Part shown: one piece after another, positions 10,126-22,355 of the stretch
Numbering within the stretch: the stretch's first letter is position 1
Layout: the number at the start of each line of letters is the position of its first letter
From: Spirometra erinaceieuropaei
Lineage: Eukaryota; Platyhelminthes; Cestoda; Diphyllobothriidea; Diphyllobothriidae
Length of the DNA stretch: 64,000 nt
Assembly: GCA_902702965.1 (NCBI GenBank)
Contig: CACRXP010000163.1
Coordinates: 91,805-155,804, forward strand
Direction: 5' to 3'
Position numbers and translations under genes: made by a program
Notes under the pieces: model-generated
Database searches by the model: none
What the model was told of the DNA's origin: nothing
Seen by the model: only the letters and a program-made list of their open reading frames with translations

Positions 10126-13100
10126 CATGTTGTTGGTTTCGCGATGACGGCAGAAGTTGCAGTGGCTTTCCGGCAGGAGACCCTGTTCCCGATGACTGTT
10201 CAGACGGTTGAAAAAAATGCGGCCGAATATTTTCTCGATGACGTTGAGCAGAGAGATGCTTCGGTGGTCGTTACGGGCCTGGATGGCGCTGGCCCTGTTA
10301 TCTCTCTGTGGGTAACATTAACCGGCAGGCTTTGTGAGCTAAGATATCGTTATATAACGGCCACCCAACCGTATCGACGAATGGGAGTGGCCGTATAGCT
10401 GTGACGCGGGTTCCCGCGCATGACACTTTGTTCACACATTCCACAGCGTCATTATTGACTAAAAGCCCAAACGAGCGTTTTGCCAACGTTTATGTAGCTG
10501 CATGGCGTCACTGCAGCGTCTTACTTATTGTTCTGCTGCAATACCACCAGATATGAATTCTGAACTATTAATCTCCAGCAGTTTTAGGTGAAAACCTTGA
10601 CATTCTGTCTATTGTCAGTCTCAGATATAAAAAAGCAATGGATTTGGAGAAAATCAGTTTTGCTCATGGCCATCCCGCAACCAAATTGTACTGCAGGTGG
10701 AAAAGTTTTGCAGGAGAGCGGATCCACCCTACTCAAAACGTAGATGCTAGCTACAAGCCCGCCCAAGTGCCTCACAAAAGTTCCCACCGTTCTACGTCGC
10801 AAATAGAGGACTTAGGTTCCTCCATGTGGTTAAAAATTCTCTCTTTGTGATTCCCGAGTCTATGAACTCCAAATACAGTGCGTGACCTAATTCATGAAAT
10901 GTGTAGAAATTTACGAATGATTGCCAATCACTCGCAAACCGACACCATTTCATAAGTCAAATGTCAACGTTAATTAAGTACAAGTTTAAAAGAATTAAAA
11001 ACATAAAAGAACTATTATAGGCAGTGCTGCGTTGTTTAGAAATGTCGGTTTATTTTGAAATGCGCAATATCCCGAAAACGTCAGAAATGGCTCTTATTAA
11101 GTAAAGTTCGTTTTTAGATGTATAGAATGTATTCTCATACCAAACACGTCGTAAATATGAAAGTAGACATAAAATCACGTCTAATATCAGCGTTTCAGTG
11201 AAGTTTACATCTAAGTATCGTTTAATAAGTAGTGTGACATCATATATGACGGTTTGTCAACCGCCTACATTCTGGGTGTAGATTCCAAAAAAGTTTTCCA
11301 GTGTTTCATAATTTCACTAATGGTTTGGAGTTAAATGAGATGGGGTTCAACAGGAGAAGCTAGATTTTGCTTGATTTCGCCCATGGGGTCGTCGTAGGAT
11401 CAAAAGTTTTCACAAGGTGACATGCATTGAGGCCAGTCGGTGTATAAATGTCAAACTATTAAATTCCCACACCTTGTCAAGCGGGATATAACAACGTATG
11501 ATGAAGGCTGTTTCGCTAAAACCCCTGGAGCGTTTGTGTGGCCACAGTTGGAGTTCATTATCAGTGCCTGGAGACCCTGAGCCGCTAAAAGTCGCAGCGT
11601 CCTCAAAAAAGCCCAAAGGCTTGCTATAAATTCCGAGGAGAGGGGTCACTACTCTGGAAAAATGTCCGTATTGTCATGACCTTTTTCCTTTGAGTTACTG
11701 ACAACTACAACACGACCCGACGCAAACATGTGGTCAGGACAGAGGATTTCTTCGAGTTAACAATCACAGCTAACGCTCGAGTACATTCACATTGACCACG
11801 TATGACTGGTATGAGACTGGGCGCACGGAGGTCCATCCTCGTCATCAAAGTGTTTGGAACATAAAACGCTCTGTCCCCCGATGTCACCACGTTAGCATGT
11901 GTGTATGATCTTATGAGGAAGCGTGACCACTATACCTTCGAGCACAATAATCTCTGCCAGCAACAGCTCAACCCAGTCCAGTCTGGCCCAATTAGGCGGA
12001 GTTTGGCTACATGGTTGGGCGACGGTGTGGCAAGGGAGGATGTGGCCCAATCTTTCCAAAAAAATGCGCGCGGGAGCTCGCCTTTTAATGCTTTCCCACT
12101 TCACGTAATTAGCACAGACAGTAATATCACACATCAGAAAGGCAATAGATTGCGTACCCCAGTATGGATAGAACCAGGACGAAGTTAAGACATGCCATCA
12201 TGACGGAACGTTTAGACGATGAGAGCTACTTTATATGCTTAATTTTATGTATTTGGGTTTTAATATGGTTTATCTTAGCGGTTAAAGGCATAATTTGAAG
12301 CAAGGAATTGTTCCTTCATTAATCCGGAATGAGGTTAGGCCAAGGCCATACCTAGCCCAACCATGGCCCACGTGTTGGCAGGGCTGTAGTCGGTGCATAA
12401 AAATGTGGACCTCCTTTCCGGCCTAAGTCCTGACATTTAACATATTACTGAATATTTTTCAGTAAAGGTTATTTATGATTTTGTTTATTGCCACCTCCGC
12501 AATGTTCAAGAGCACTGGCCGTTTATCGGCGATCGGAGACAAATGCCATAGTAGTACTTTTAGTTGGCATACTTGTACTGACTGCTGCTCTGTGCGTTTT
12601 CCAACCCACATATATCGCTATCAATGCTATTGGCGTTTTATATATAATGTCTGTATGCCTCCGCCCACCACCTCCATACGGTGAAGCCAATGACTGGGAT
12701 TTCAACAAGCGTCCTAGTCCACCCCAGTTCTCTGAAAAAATAACGGAAAATAGTTTGCCTGTAGAACTGTTTCTATGAGGCGATTTACGCAAAGAAAGTA
12801 TCTGCGTTTTCTGTACCGAAAAAAAACTTGCAGTAGTATTAGTCAGTTGTTGCAAGAGTACAAGATGACTGACCCCTCGGTCTGGGCCATAACCCTTTCC
12901 ATCAGAGTTTGGTCCACAGCCGCTTACTGTTTAGTGTTGTCCCCAAATTTAAGGTCTTTTACATTTTATTACAGCAAATAATCCCAATTTACCATTTGGA
13001 GGCGTCGTAGTTCAGCGCACGGCCATTGTTGTCAGCAAGATGTTGCGAACTGCTATTGATGTGGAGCTTGATGAACAGACACCATCGTGACTCATGCATA

Positions 13101-14076
13101 AGATGCGTTTACTGCCCGCTGGTCATCATCTGGGTGGTCTGATTTTCGTGAGTCCTGACTCGACAAGCTACCCATTCCCAGTGAGCATGTTTTAGCCATG
13201 TTCGAGGCCAGCATTTCATAGCATATAGAAACGACCCACGTGAACAGCACAGGGAAATGCTACCCAATTTATGTGCTCTATTTCAAACACCTCCAGCCAA
13301 TGACTTCTATCTAAGCTTTGTATGAGCAGACGGCTGTGCAAATAAATTAGGAAACTTAGTTACATAAACCAAGAAAGGTTTCTGGCGTCCGCCGGGAATT
13401 CGCCCTTTTGCATACAGTATCCTCGTCATTGCGCAATCCCATCACCGGGTATTTCAAAAACAATACATGCATTACTCCGCAACTAGGTGACTTGATAAGC
13501 ACATTGCGTTTGTTGTACATTCGTATCATTTTACTGGGCTCGGTATCAGTAGATTCAAGCCATCCAAAAATTCCATGTATTGCTACTGGTGTTCTCAGAC
13601 TCTCGATCGACGTCCACAGTATCCATATTGGTACAATAGAATTCCCGATCCGAAAACACGGAAGCGAGGGTCGGGAAATTCGAACGAAAAGGCAGGCTTT
13701 AACAGTAACGAATGCTACTGTCTAATCGTTATCAATTCGAATTTTTTTACACCCTTAAAAAAATCAGTCGTCTCCGTTTCCACGCTCACTTGGGCGTAGA
13801 GGCAAGCGTCATTTCACGCTTCTTGATGTCATCTCCTCATTTTGACACCAAATACTCCGTTAACGATCACGGTGGAATCCCTTCTTTTCGTCATCTACTA
13901 GTAGTTTGGTCGGTCAGCAAAGAGGTCTCAGCGTCGCATCTCCACTCTCTGAACCACTGCCACGGCAGGAAGCGTCTGGAGTCGTTTACCGGATCTGGTG
14001 CAGTTGCGGACAAAGGAGCTACGTCGAATAAACTGGGAGATTACTCCGTAAGCGTATTGCCGAGCACGCAGCAGCA
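10126..14076. other. About 4 kb with no recognised gene
   Basis: Open frames are short (at most 122 codons) and none carries a motif I recognise. The frame at 13712-14080 lies just upstream of the Penelope C-terminus at 14100 and may be degraded 5' material of that element. An A-box-like word occurs near 13005 (gtcgtagttcagcgcacgg), without a B box. Confidence 0.5.
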
Positions 14077-14099
14077 GTGAGGCGGGGAGATGCTAGCTC

Positions 14100-14650
14100 T
14101 CAGATAGCGGCTCATCCGACGGGAACCGGCCATATTTTCAAGCTTCAGGAGGCCGAAATTCCCGCAAGGGGTGACACCCGCCTCAGCCGCGAGCTCGAGT
14201 CATGGTTCTCAGGCCCACAGTCCATCAACAAGCACAATGACCCCCCGATACCACATTCCGTGCTGATATTTTCCCTGGGTAGGGGAATCAGTCATGTGGG
14301 GAGGGCGCGTGCGAACAATTATCCCAGCGACAGTGAGCCAATTTGCCGAGCAATCGTCCCACCAGCATCTAGCACGGAGGAAGAAATCACGGTCATTAAC
14401 GACTGGGACGCGGACTGACAAGCCAACACCGCATCAATTACGACCCCAGCGGTGGTTGCGAGAGTTGCTAATTACCGTGTGCATATGGTCCCACGGCAGC
14501 CACGTGCTATAAATACTGCACTCCTTGTGCCACCATTAACCTTAGCTGCGACTGTCTCTTATGATGGATTCCAGTGCGAATCCGAACCGTCAGGCCAATA
14601 AATTTCTTGTTTCAGTGATCACATCTTCGTCTTCTCAGCACGGTTTTGGC
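14100..14650 (+). pseudogene. Penelope-like element: GIY-YIG endonuclease C-terminus and 3' end, copy 2
   Basis: A plus-strand frame (open from 14077 to 14418) reads GHIFKLQEAEIPARGDTRLS followed by RELESWFSGPQSIN and PHSVL. This matches the C-terminal portion of Penelope-type GIY-YIG endonucleases, where a conserved RE(L)-E-W segment is followed by SIN and a P-x-S/Y-V/G-L ending. The frame closes at 14416-14418, and the following 230 bp are the 3' non-coding end shared with 3035-3315. The catalytic GIY and RT parts are missing, so the copy is 5'-truncated. Confidence 0.7.
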
Positions 14651-15689
14651 TTGCAGTGTACTTAACCTCTACATCCTAATCTGACCTTTGTCATTTTGGG
14701 ATTCTCTAAGACTTTGATTGTTCTCTGCGACCGTTTCTGTTCGCCATTTTCCCGTATCCCATTTTAATCCTTATTCGTATTAGTCTCTATAGAGTCGTCG
14801 GTTTCTTTCTGATCGATCGGCCAAGTTAAGGGAATCGTATTTATGTATGTTCTTCATTTTTTCGAATTTTTAGTGTCAGCGATTTTCTTGCTCTGGGTAA
14901 ATGGCGAGGGAGTTTTATCAACTTCTTTATTCCCACCTTTAGGCCCTGTGTCTCATTCTCAACTTCTAAGAATTTCTGAAGGAGCCTGACGCATGTCGTA
15001 CAGGCTTCGTATTCGGCGTCGATCCGACTTATTAATTTCCTTGCCCGTTTGGTGAGAGATGACTTTATGGCAGAATGTACACAATTGCAGTCATTTTCAC
15101 TACAACCAATTTTTGTCTGTTAAGTTATCTCAGCCCGACCACTGCGCATCAACAGTCTAGTGGCCACCTTGTCAATCACGCCACACCGGGGCAGAAACTC
15201 GACTCTGACTTGTGGCAGATTTTTTTGTAAAAGGATCTGAAGGTGTTTTCGACTGCTAGTAGTAACTGAAGGAAAGCGAAACGTATCCTAAAGCATTAGA
15301 CGAGGATCTTCAATCAAATAAACTGTACGAAATAGGTAGAGGAAAGGCTCAACCGCTCTTCGATTTGGTGAAGCCCGCCGTTGTAAGCTTACGAGGGTGA
15401 GGATATTGCCAGCCCAAATCCAACTTTTATTAACCGCAGGCTGCAAAAACAGCCAGTGCGCCGAAATCCCAAAAAATGTACTATTCGGAAATAGAAAATC
15501 TGGAACAAACTTCTGAAACAGTTATATTTATGTATCAGTGAAGCGGCCGAAGACGTTGAGGGTAACATGCGCGGGATAACGTGGAGTACTTTATATAATT
15601 CCTGGCTAATCTGATATGAAGAGAGTTGTCAAACCGGTCATCCATCTCATCCAAACGGACAGAAGGAAAACTCAAGTGGTGCGCAATAC

Positions 15690-16020
15690 GTATACCAAGA
15701 GTAGCGTGATAGATACATAGGGAAATATTAAACTATACAAGGGATGAGAAATACAACAGAAATGATTATCTGTCTAAATGAAGAGGTGATACCAACATAC
15801 AAGCTAGACTACCGGCGGGGAATACAGCGCTGTCGGCAATTGTGGAGTGGGGCCGTGGGAAGTCCGACGTAGAGCGGGGAAATACGATACGGCAGTGGCG
15901 GTAACAGTGGGGATGCGAGGACAGAACATCGGTTATTTTTACTGATACGCGGTCACACCATCATTATCCTAGATCCGCGCTCCAATAGCGCTACATCATT
16001 CAAACAACCCTGGATAGTAC
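15690..16020 (+). repeat. Interspersed repeat 'T', copy 2
   Basis: Diverged homologue of 4615-4990 in the same orientation, with ggggaatacagcgctg, tagagcggggaa, gatacgcggtcacacca and atccgcgctccaa in order. Class unknown. Confidence 0.55.
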
Positions 16021-19000
16021 AATGTACGTTACATAAGGAGTTTTATTTCATGACTAGTCTTTTTTGAAAATGCACGTAAACCGAAATATCATATAACTGT
16101 TATTGCCAGCATCATTATTATTATTTTTGTTATAAGGCACTCATCGTGACCTTCATTAAACGATCCGCGCCCATTCATCATAAAGCCTGTTATCCCGCAA
16201 ATATTTTTTTGCGGGAGATATGCTTTTATTACCAATAAATAGGCCAAAATAGCTGTACGTATAGCCTATAGTAAAAGTACTCAAGTGTGTGAGGACTTCT
16301 AGGCATTCCACCATATCGCTCTTAATGGTTCTCTCACTGACATTGCCGTGAATGCATGTCAGTCTTATGGATCTCTAATCTGTCGTTGACGCCCGACATC
16401 CGCCTTTGCATAGGGAGTTATATGCGTCAGTTTGCAAGCGACAGGAGGCGTTCCAGTGTCAAACGACGTTTAAAAGATTACGGCAGAGGTGCAGAAATCT
16501 CACTTTAAAAAGCTTAAGTGGAACTTCGTCTGGTCTTGGAGACTTTGGTTTGTCTGATGCCTCCAATTTTGTTCGAATAAGGCTTTCTGAAAGAATACGC
16601 TGCTGATGACTGGTGCCAGCAGGTCTTCTACGAAGGATGGAACCGTGCCACGTTTGTGTGAACTGATTCGAAAAACCGTGAAAAATACACAGCCTTGTCT
16701 CTTACTTCATAAATTGTAACGTCATTGTTAGATATTATTCAGGAAAGTTAGCGCCGTTTCTGAGTACTGAGTACTGTTTCTAAGGTAACTCTACAGTAAT
16801 TTCGGATTCTGCATTGTTTTCTGCAGCAAATTCTTCTCAATCACCCTATGCGTTTAAACGATCACACTTCTCAGTTCTTAAGTCCAATTTGTCAGCTATA
16901 ATAGGACCCCCAGGCGTCTTAAATAAAACATCTCATTTATTTACTTTTTCTCTGTGTTTCGTAATTACTGAAATATCCGATTTGCTATTTAGCTACTCAG
17001 GCCGATTGCTCTGTTTTAAACTCGACAACGGATAGTGGCTATTAATCATCTGTTTGATGACATTTTTGAACAACTCTCAATCTTTATTACCCTAGTAGCA
17101 TGTAGATATCGACAAGATACTGCGTCAATATCGAGATGTTGAGATAAGTATATCGCCTGCATATCAACTTTGGCCACTTTGTCGATATACCCCAGATATC
17201 GACATGTCGAGGTTGGGCAACGAAGGCGAAAAAGGGTCGTTTTAATATGCATGGCAAATAAACTACACCCCTTCCTTTGAATATGATGTCTCATACTCTA
17301 TTTCTACTACCTGTTCCTGTCGAAATGTAACTTGTTTTATCGTATATTAGGCGGTGCCGAAGACTTTGAACCCCACACCGAACCCACACAAACCGTGAAG
17401 ACAAGCGAGCGGTATTTTGCGAGTTGTATTTTTATCCCATTTGGCAAATTAGGAAAGTAACATATTATCTGCAAAAGGAAGAGCCCGTATACCCAAGGTA
17501 CAGTCACTTACGGGCTTGACGTAAACCGTCAGGCTACCTATTCTGAAAGTTAGATAAATGTAGAATATGTACGCACTTGGCTTACCATTCACATTTGAAA
17601 CCTGCCACGTGCAGGGAGCGCTCTAGGTGTTAAGTGAATAAAGCCTCCAAATCAGTGAGGACCGCATGCTCTTATCTGTTCCATCTCCTGTAAAGTTCTG
17701 TGTGGAATATGCAGCAGTTCACATGTAATCAGTTCGTATAACTTTGCATTTAATAGGGAAAGCATTTTCATACTGTCCTTGAGGGCGCAATCATCGTCAA
17801 ATACTGCATAGAATATGCATTGCACAAACTCGTTAATATTTCAGTTTTAAATGCGGGCAATAGCTAGCCTTGACGCCTGCACAGGGTATCTATAAATACA
17901 GTTTTGTCTCCATCACGTTTAAGGAGCTTGGGACATACCTGTTTCCCCGGGCGTTTGTTCTTTTGGAAGATAGATAGCGTCAGAGTAAATGGACTTGTCT
18001 TATCGTTGCGTTTGGATGCTGCAGGCATAGTATCTGCGAAATATGCTTTCTTGCCGTCTCCCGCAATGTCCGCCTTAACATGGTGTTTGTTAAAATGATC
18101 AAAATTAATCAGATATTTAAACAACATACGAAATGAAGTGGTCAGCTATAAATTTAGCCCAGCAGGGTCACTCCCGCGCACGCCACCACAGGGCAAATCG
18201 TAATGGCGGCCCTCGCCTGACGCACACTCAGCGCGACAATTTCGCCAGCGTATCAGAGGGGAGTTAAAAAGGGCGGCTGACCAATCAGAACGATATGGAC
18301 ACATATCTGGACAAGCGGCTCTACAGGCATATCGCGTCGATATCGGCATGCTATTAGAGTGGCATTATGCTTAATCACCGAGTTCTAATTGAGATCGGAC
18401 AAACCTCTCTTCATCTGCTAGAAATCACCCCGCCAAATGTTATGTATTTGGTCTACAGTATGCGAAACGGAAAATAACCAATAAGTCCAACTAACCACTA
18501 TATGGCTGCTTCGGCCTACATGCGGCTTAGAAATGACGCTTTCTATATGTCTGACGTTTTCATAAAAAATAAATCCTGGCATTTATCCTTTTGTGCATCA
18601 TATGACCTGGTTGGAAAACTGACGTGTTGTGTGAGAAGCGCTTACAATTTTTCCATAGAAGAAACTGTGGCTGGAGATCATTTTTAAGTACGACGTTTCA
18701 ACGGTGTCCTTGATAAGTCCTGTGAGTTGAAATCGCTCATGGTCATGGCATTGGCTCAAATGAAGAATTTTTCCAACTGCCCCAGTTAGAGAGTTTTCAA
18801 CTGACATATGGCAGTGTCGGCTCCGAATTATTTTATTGGGATTTCTGGTTAACTGTCATAGATTTTGCGCATGTGTTGTGCTTACTTTGCTCTATCTGCA
18901 AAACATGGTGTTTTGATTCGCTATATGTTTGACGCTACTTTCTGCGTCAAGTGCTGAACCAATCAGGACCGAGCCCTGACACTCATAGGGTGCCGGACGT

Positions 19001-20800
19001 TGTCCTGTCGGGTTTCGTATTTCTTTCCTCTTTGTACGTGCATTTGTCTCAATTTTCCCTCTTTTCGCATGCACTAACTCTCCAACATAGTGACTCTTGG
19101 TTGCTTTCTGATCGCAACTGGATTTATGCCTCGAAAGGTTTCTAAGCAAGAGTCGGCTCATTTTAGTTGCATTTAGATGCATTTTTCAAAACTGCTTATA
19201 TAACCACTTTGGCCATAAAGTTTTTTTAAATATTCAACCAGCGAAAATGACAGTTCGCGGACACACTTTCCAGCTTCCGGCCGTCAGACGGTCTCGTTTA
19301 TTCGTCAATCTTGTTTCACTTAGGCCACTAAATGATCGGTACGACGCAATGATGCGCTGAAATAACGCAATGCAGATTCCTTATCCTTCCTCCCATTGTC
19401 TTGTGACGTGATAAAAGACATCCCTCCGTAGTCAACCTTACATCAATTCGAAGTTCGAATGCCGAAGAAAGCATTGTACTTTAAATAATTGAGACCCCCA
19501 TTTGAAAGGTGGCACTTTTACGCAGTTGTGGGTTTGGTGATGGTCGTTTTTGATCTGTCCGCGGCAGTTCGTCTTTGCGCCTTTAAGCCTTTGAGACGAC
19601 TGGGTACAGCGTCATCCAGAGTAAATACTTTTGTGTCTGGCGTCTCTGTTAGAGACCACTACGTCTTCATTTCATGCATAACTTATTTTGTTTGAAGTAA
19701 ATTTGCCTTCAAAAGGCTTTGCGCAGATTCGTTGTATTGATCTGACCTTTGCAGCATTTCTGTCCAAGTTGTGAACGCCTAATACGTTGACTTTCATGAC
19801 CACTGACGCTTTAGGATGCTTCTCGTGTATGGGTATCTAATTGCTGCCGATTTGCCCGGACACATCGCTTTACTTTGCAGCGGTTGTTTTACCACGTAGA
19901 CAATGGTAGAAAACAATAAAAAAAGGCCGTGAGCGCTTACAGTGTATGTCTCACTGTCGAAATGGAAGCTTAATTTGTCCTGCTGAACGGCCTTAACACC
20001 ACATGTTCGTTGCGATACTCGTGTGGGCTTCTGGAGCTTCGTTAACCAAGACCACTTGTAGACAATGCGTGTTCTCAGCGTTTTGTTAACATTCGACCCG
20101 ATATTCTGCTGACAGCTTACAGCCAGTTGGATCGGTTACATTTGAACAGGTTTTATAGCCGGTTACGCAATGGCATATCGGACATGATGCCAAAACCGGC
20201 TCTTTGTAGGTCAGATTGTATCCTTATCCGCTCACATCTCGAAGTTGGAAAAGTTGCTTGGAAAATATGTGGTTTTTGGAATTTATCATCAGGTCACTAT
20301 AAGTACATGGAAACTGAGCGTGTTTGTCGTTGACGTGGATTATAATTTTCTCGGGGGATTAGCCGTACCCCTCGTTCTAACGCCACCTGAATGACGAAGT
20401 TGGCATGTTGTGATCATTGGAGCTAGGGGCAGGGTGTGAGCGGTGTCTACATGTTAAACACACGGGATGCGCATGACTATCATTAGGGAGTTAGGGAGGC
20501 TTCCGATCACCACTTGGAGCCGGTGTTGACCACGGAAACTGACTGCCTGTACCAACTTCTTCCAATAACAAAGCGTTGGACTCGTTAACCGAATAGCCAC
20601 GTCCTCGGCTGTTGCAGCACCCGTTGGCGTAAGCCTTTACAATAGTTTGCTAGTGCCCGGAAACGCTTTTTTGGCGTCTACCCAGTAACTCCTGTCGACT
20701 AGATGTGTGAGGATAGAACTCGAAAGCGATCCGTTATCGCTTCGACCTAGGCAGATACGTATGTTTTCGCGCGCCCTCTTATTCGGACATCTCGTTCTGC
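16021..20800. other. About 4.8 kb with no recognised gene
   Basis: The longest open frames (under 100 codons, for example minus 17864-18127 and minus 18892-19182) have no recognisable motif and no supporting splice signals. I could not match the sequence to any other part of the window. It may be old repeat DNA or intergenic sequence. Confidence 0.5.
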
Positions 20801-20807
20801 GGCCACT

Positions 20808-21500
20808 CTACAGGGTGAATGAATAAATGCATATCGATGTGGCCTGTAACAATAGTCGGTCTTTACCTCCCGACCATAGGAGGGGAGAGTCTGTGACGAA
20901 TGCGCGTAAGTTCGCCGCGAGGAAAGTGCTCGTGATGGGTGTCTTTAGACGTACTCTTACAAGTTTGCTTATTGCGTCCTCCAAAAAAATTCGCCCCAAA
21001 ACACGTCTTCCTTCTCTGCAGTTGCAGTTGTGGGCTTTGTTGCCCATCCCCCAATATTCTGGAGGATGAAGTTTTCTGGATAGCCGTTTCCACGGAGTGT
21101 GTTTTGCAACTGCCTGTGTAGAACGACATCGAGGGACACGATTTCCTTATCCGCCCCAGGTTTTGCAGCAAACGTTTGCGGGACTGCACCCTGTTAAACT
21201 TCGCAACTAGGGAGTCGATGTCGGTGGTATGACCTGTCGGGCAGATGTCGTCCGTACACAAAGCGCAGAACTCGAGATCATTAATGGCATCCTTTAACCT
21301 CGTTTTCTCGACCCTGCTTATGAAAACATTTGCGAGAAACAGTCCAAGTGGCGAACCCATCTCCATACTGACTATTTGTTTTTATAGCTGGCCGTTGCAG
21401 AGAAACTGTGTACAGCACGTAAATAGACCCAATGATCAAAGCATGCCCACTTCGTCGACGAATGTGGCTAACCCCCTAAGACACTTATAAACCCCGTCCA
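20808..21500 (-). pseudogene. Penelope-like reverse transcriptase remnant, lineage 2
   Basis: On the minus strand, starting near 21430, the sequence reads LFTCCTQFLCNGQL, a stop, then MEMGSPLGLFLANVFISRV (from 21366), KDAINDLEF and TDDI (the YxDD region with T for V). This is the Penelope RT core: the xFLFNGxxY segment, the MGSPLGPxLANxFM motif and the catalytic DD. Further down, in another frame, come ANLRAFVTDSPLL, KDRLLLQATSICIYSFTL, which is the linker just before the GIY-YIG domain. Frame changes and stops show it is inactive. It lies head-on about 235 bp from the ZNF830 start codon. Confidence 0.8.
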
Positions 21501-21734
21501 CGGCTGACATAGGGGTTTTAGCCTTTATTTCGCTCTTTGTGTCCGACTTTTTTCTGCCCCAACTTTTAGTAGCTACGTGCTCGCCAAGAATGTTGCTGTC
21601 AGCACGATTTTTCCCAAGGTCTTAGTGGAAAGAGCGCTGCAATATTGTCAGATCGTAAACTTGTATAGCGGTGATTTTACAGTGCTTCCTGTCCCAACTG
21701 TTACCTGAACGTCCTTTTGTGTCAGTAGGGCCTC

Positions 21735-22355
21735 ATGGACGCAAAATCGCTGCTAAAAATCCATCGGTCCACATCCAAGAAGATCGAACATCCTCACATC
21801 AAGTAACTTGCGCAATTCTATTGATTCCTAGATATAACTCTCTAGGCAAGATCTCGTGCATTGTTTGCGGCGTACCGATAAAATCAGAGCTCACTTGGAA
21901 CGCTCACATTTTGAGCAAGACCCATAAAGAGGTTTGTCTGACCGTTATTTTTCCCCAGTTAACCATGTAACTTTTAGAATGCCCTGAAAGGAACCTCGTC
22001 GTTAAAACGGTTGCAGTCACACGTGCAAGCAACCCAAAGTGCCAAGGTGGCTAAAACCGAGGTAGGTGATTGCGTTTCTTTGCGTAGTCTCGATTAGGCC
22101 ACGCCCATTCCAATCACAGCTGTTCCCGAGCCTGCAATACAGTCTAATTTGAGTGCCGATCCTCCATCCCGAACACCTGAGAAAATCCAGAAGCCTGAAC
22201 CTCCGAAGGACAAAGAAGAAGGTCCCAAAACTGTCCTACCAGAGGGCTTTTTCGATGACGCCCGGCGTGACGCTGAAGCCAGAAACGTACCTTATCGGGA
22301 TAAGTTAGATGTGGAGATGGAAGCTTTCCAAAAGGAACTGGGGTCACTCGACCAG
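21735..22355 (+). CDS. ZNF830: ZNF830 exons 1-4 cluster (zinc finger and conserved central block)
   Basis: Four exons (68, 100, 84 and 258 nt) are separated by introns of 29, 46 and 36 nt. Exon 1 ends in ...CATCAA before gtaact; without splicing the next codon would be a TAA stop, yet the codon formed across the junction (Lys) continues the conserved KYNSLGKISC. Intron 2 must use the acceptor cttttag at 21977, because the earlier one (ttccccag, 21958) leads straight into a stop. Exon 3 (NALKGTSSLKRL...) is the weakly conserved linker. Exon 4 carries the family's GFFDD block and ends at CAG before gttagt. Confidence 0.85.

Noticed and set aside
21932..21958. ZNF830 intron 2 ending at the first acceptor (ttccccag)
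   Set aside because: That splice would read into a stop four codons later (TTA ACC ATG TAA); the acceptor at 21977 keeps the frame open through exon 3.
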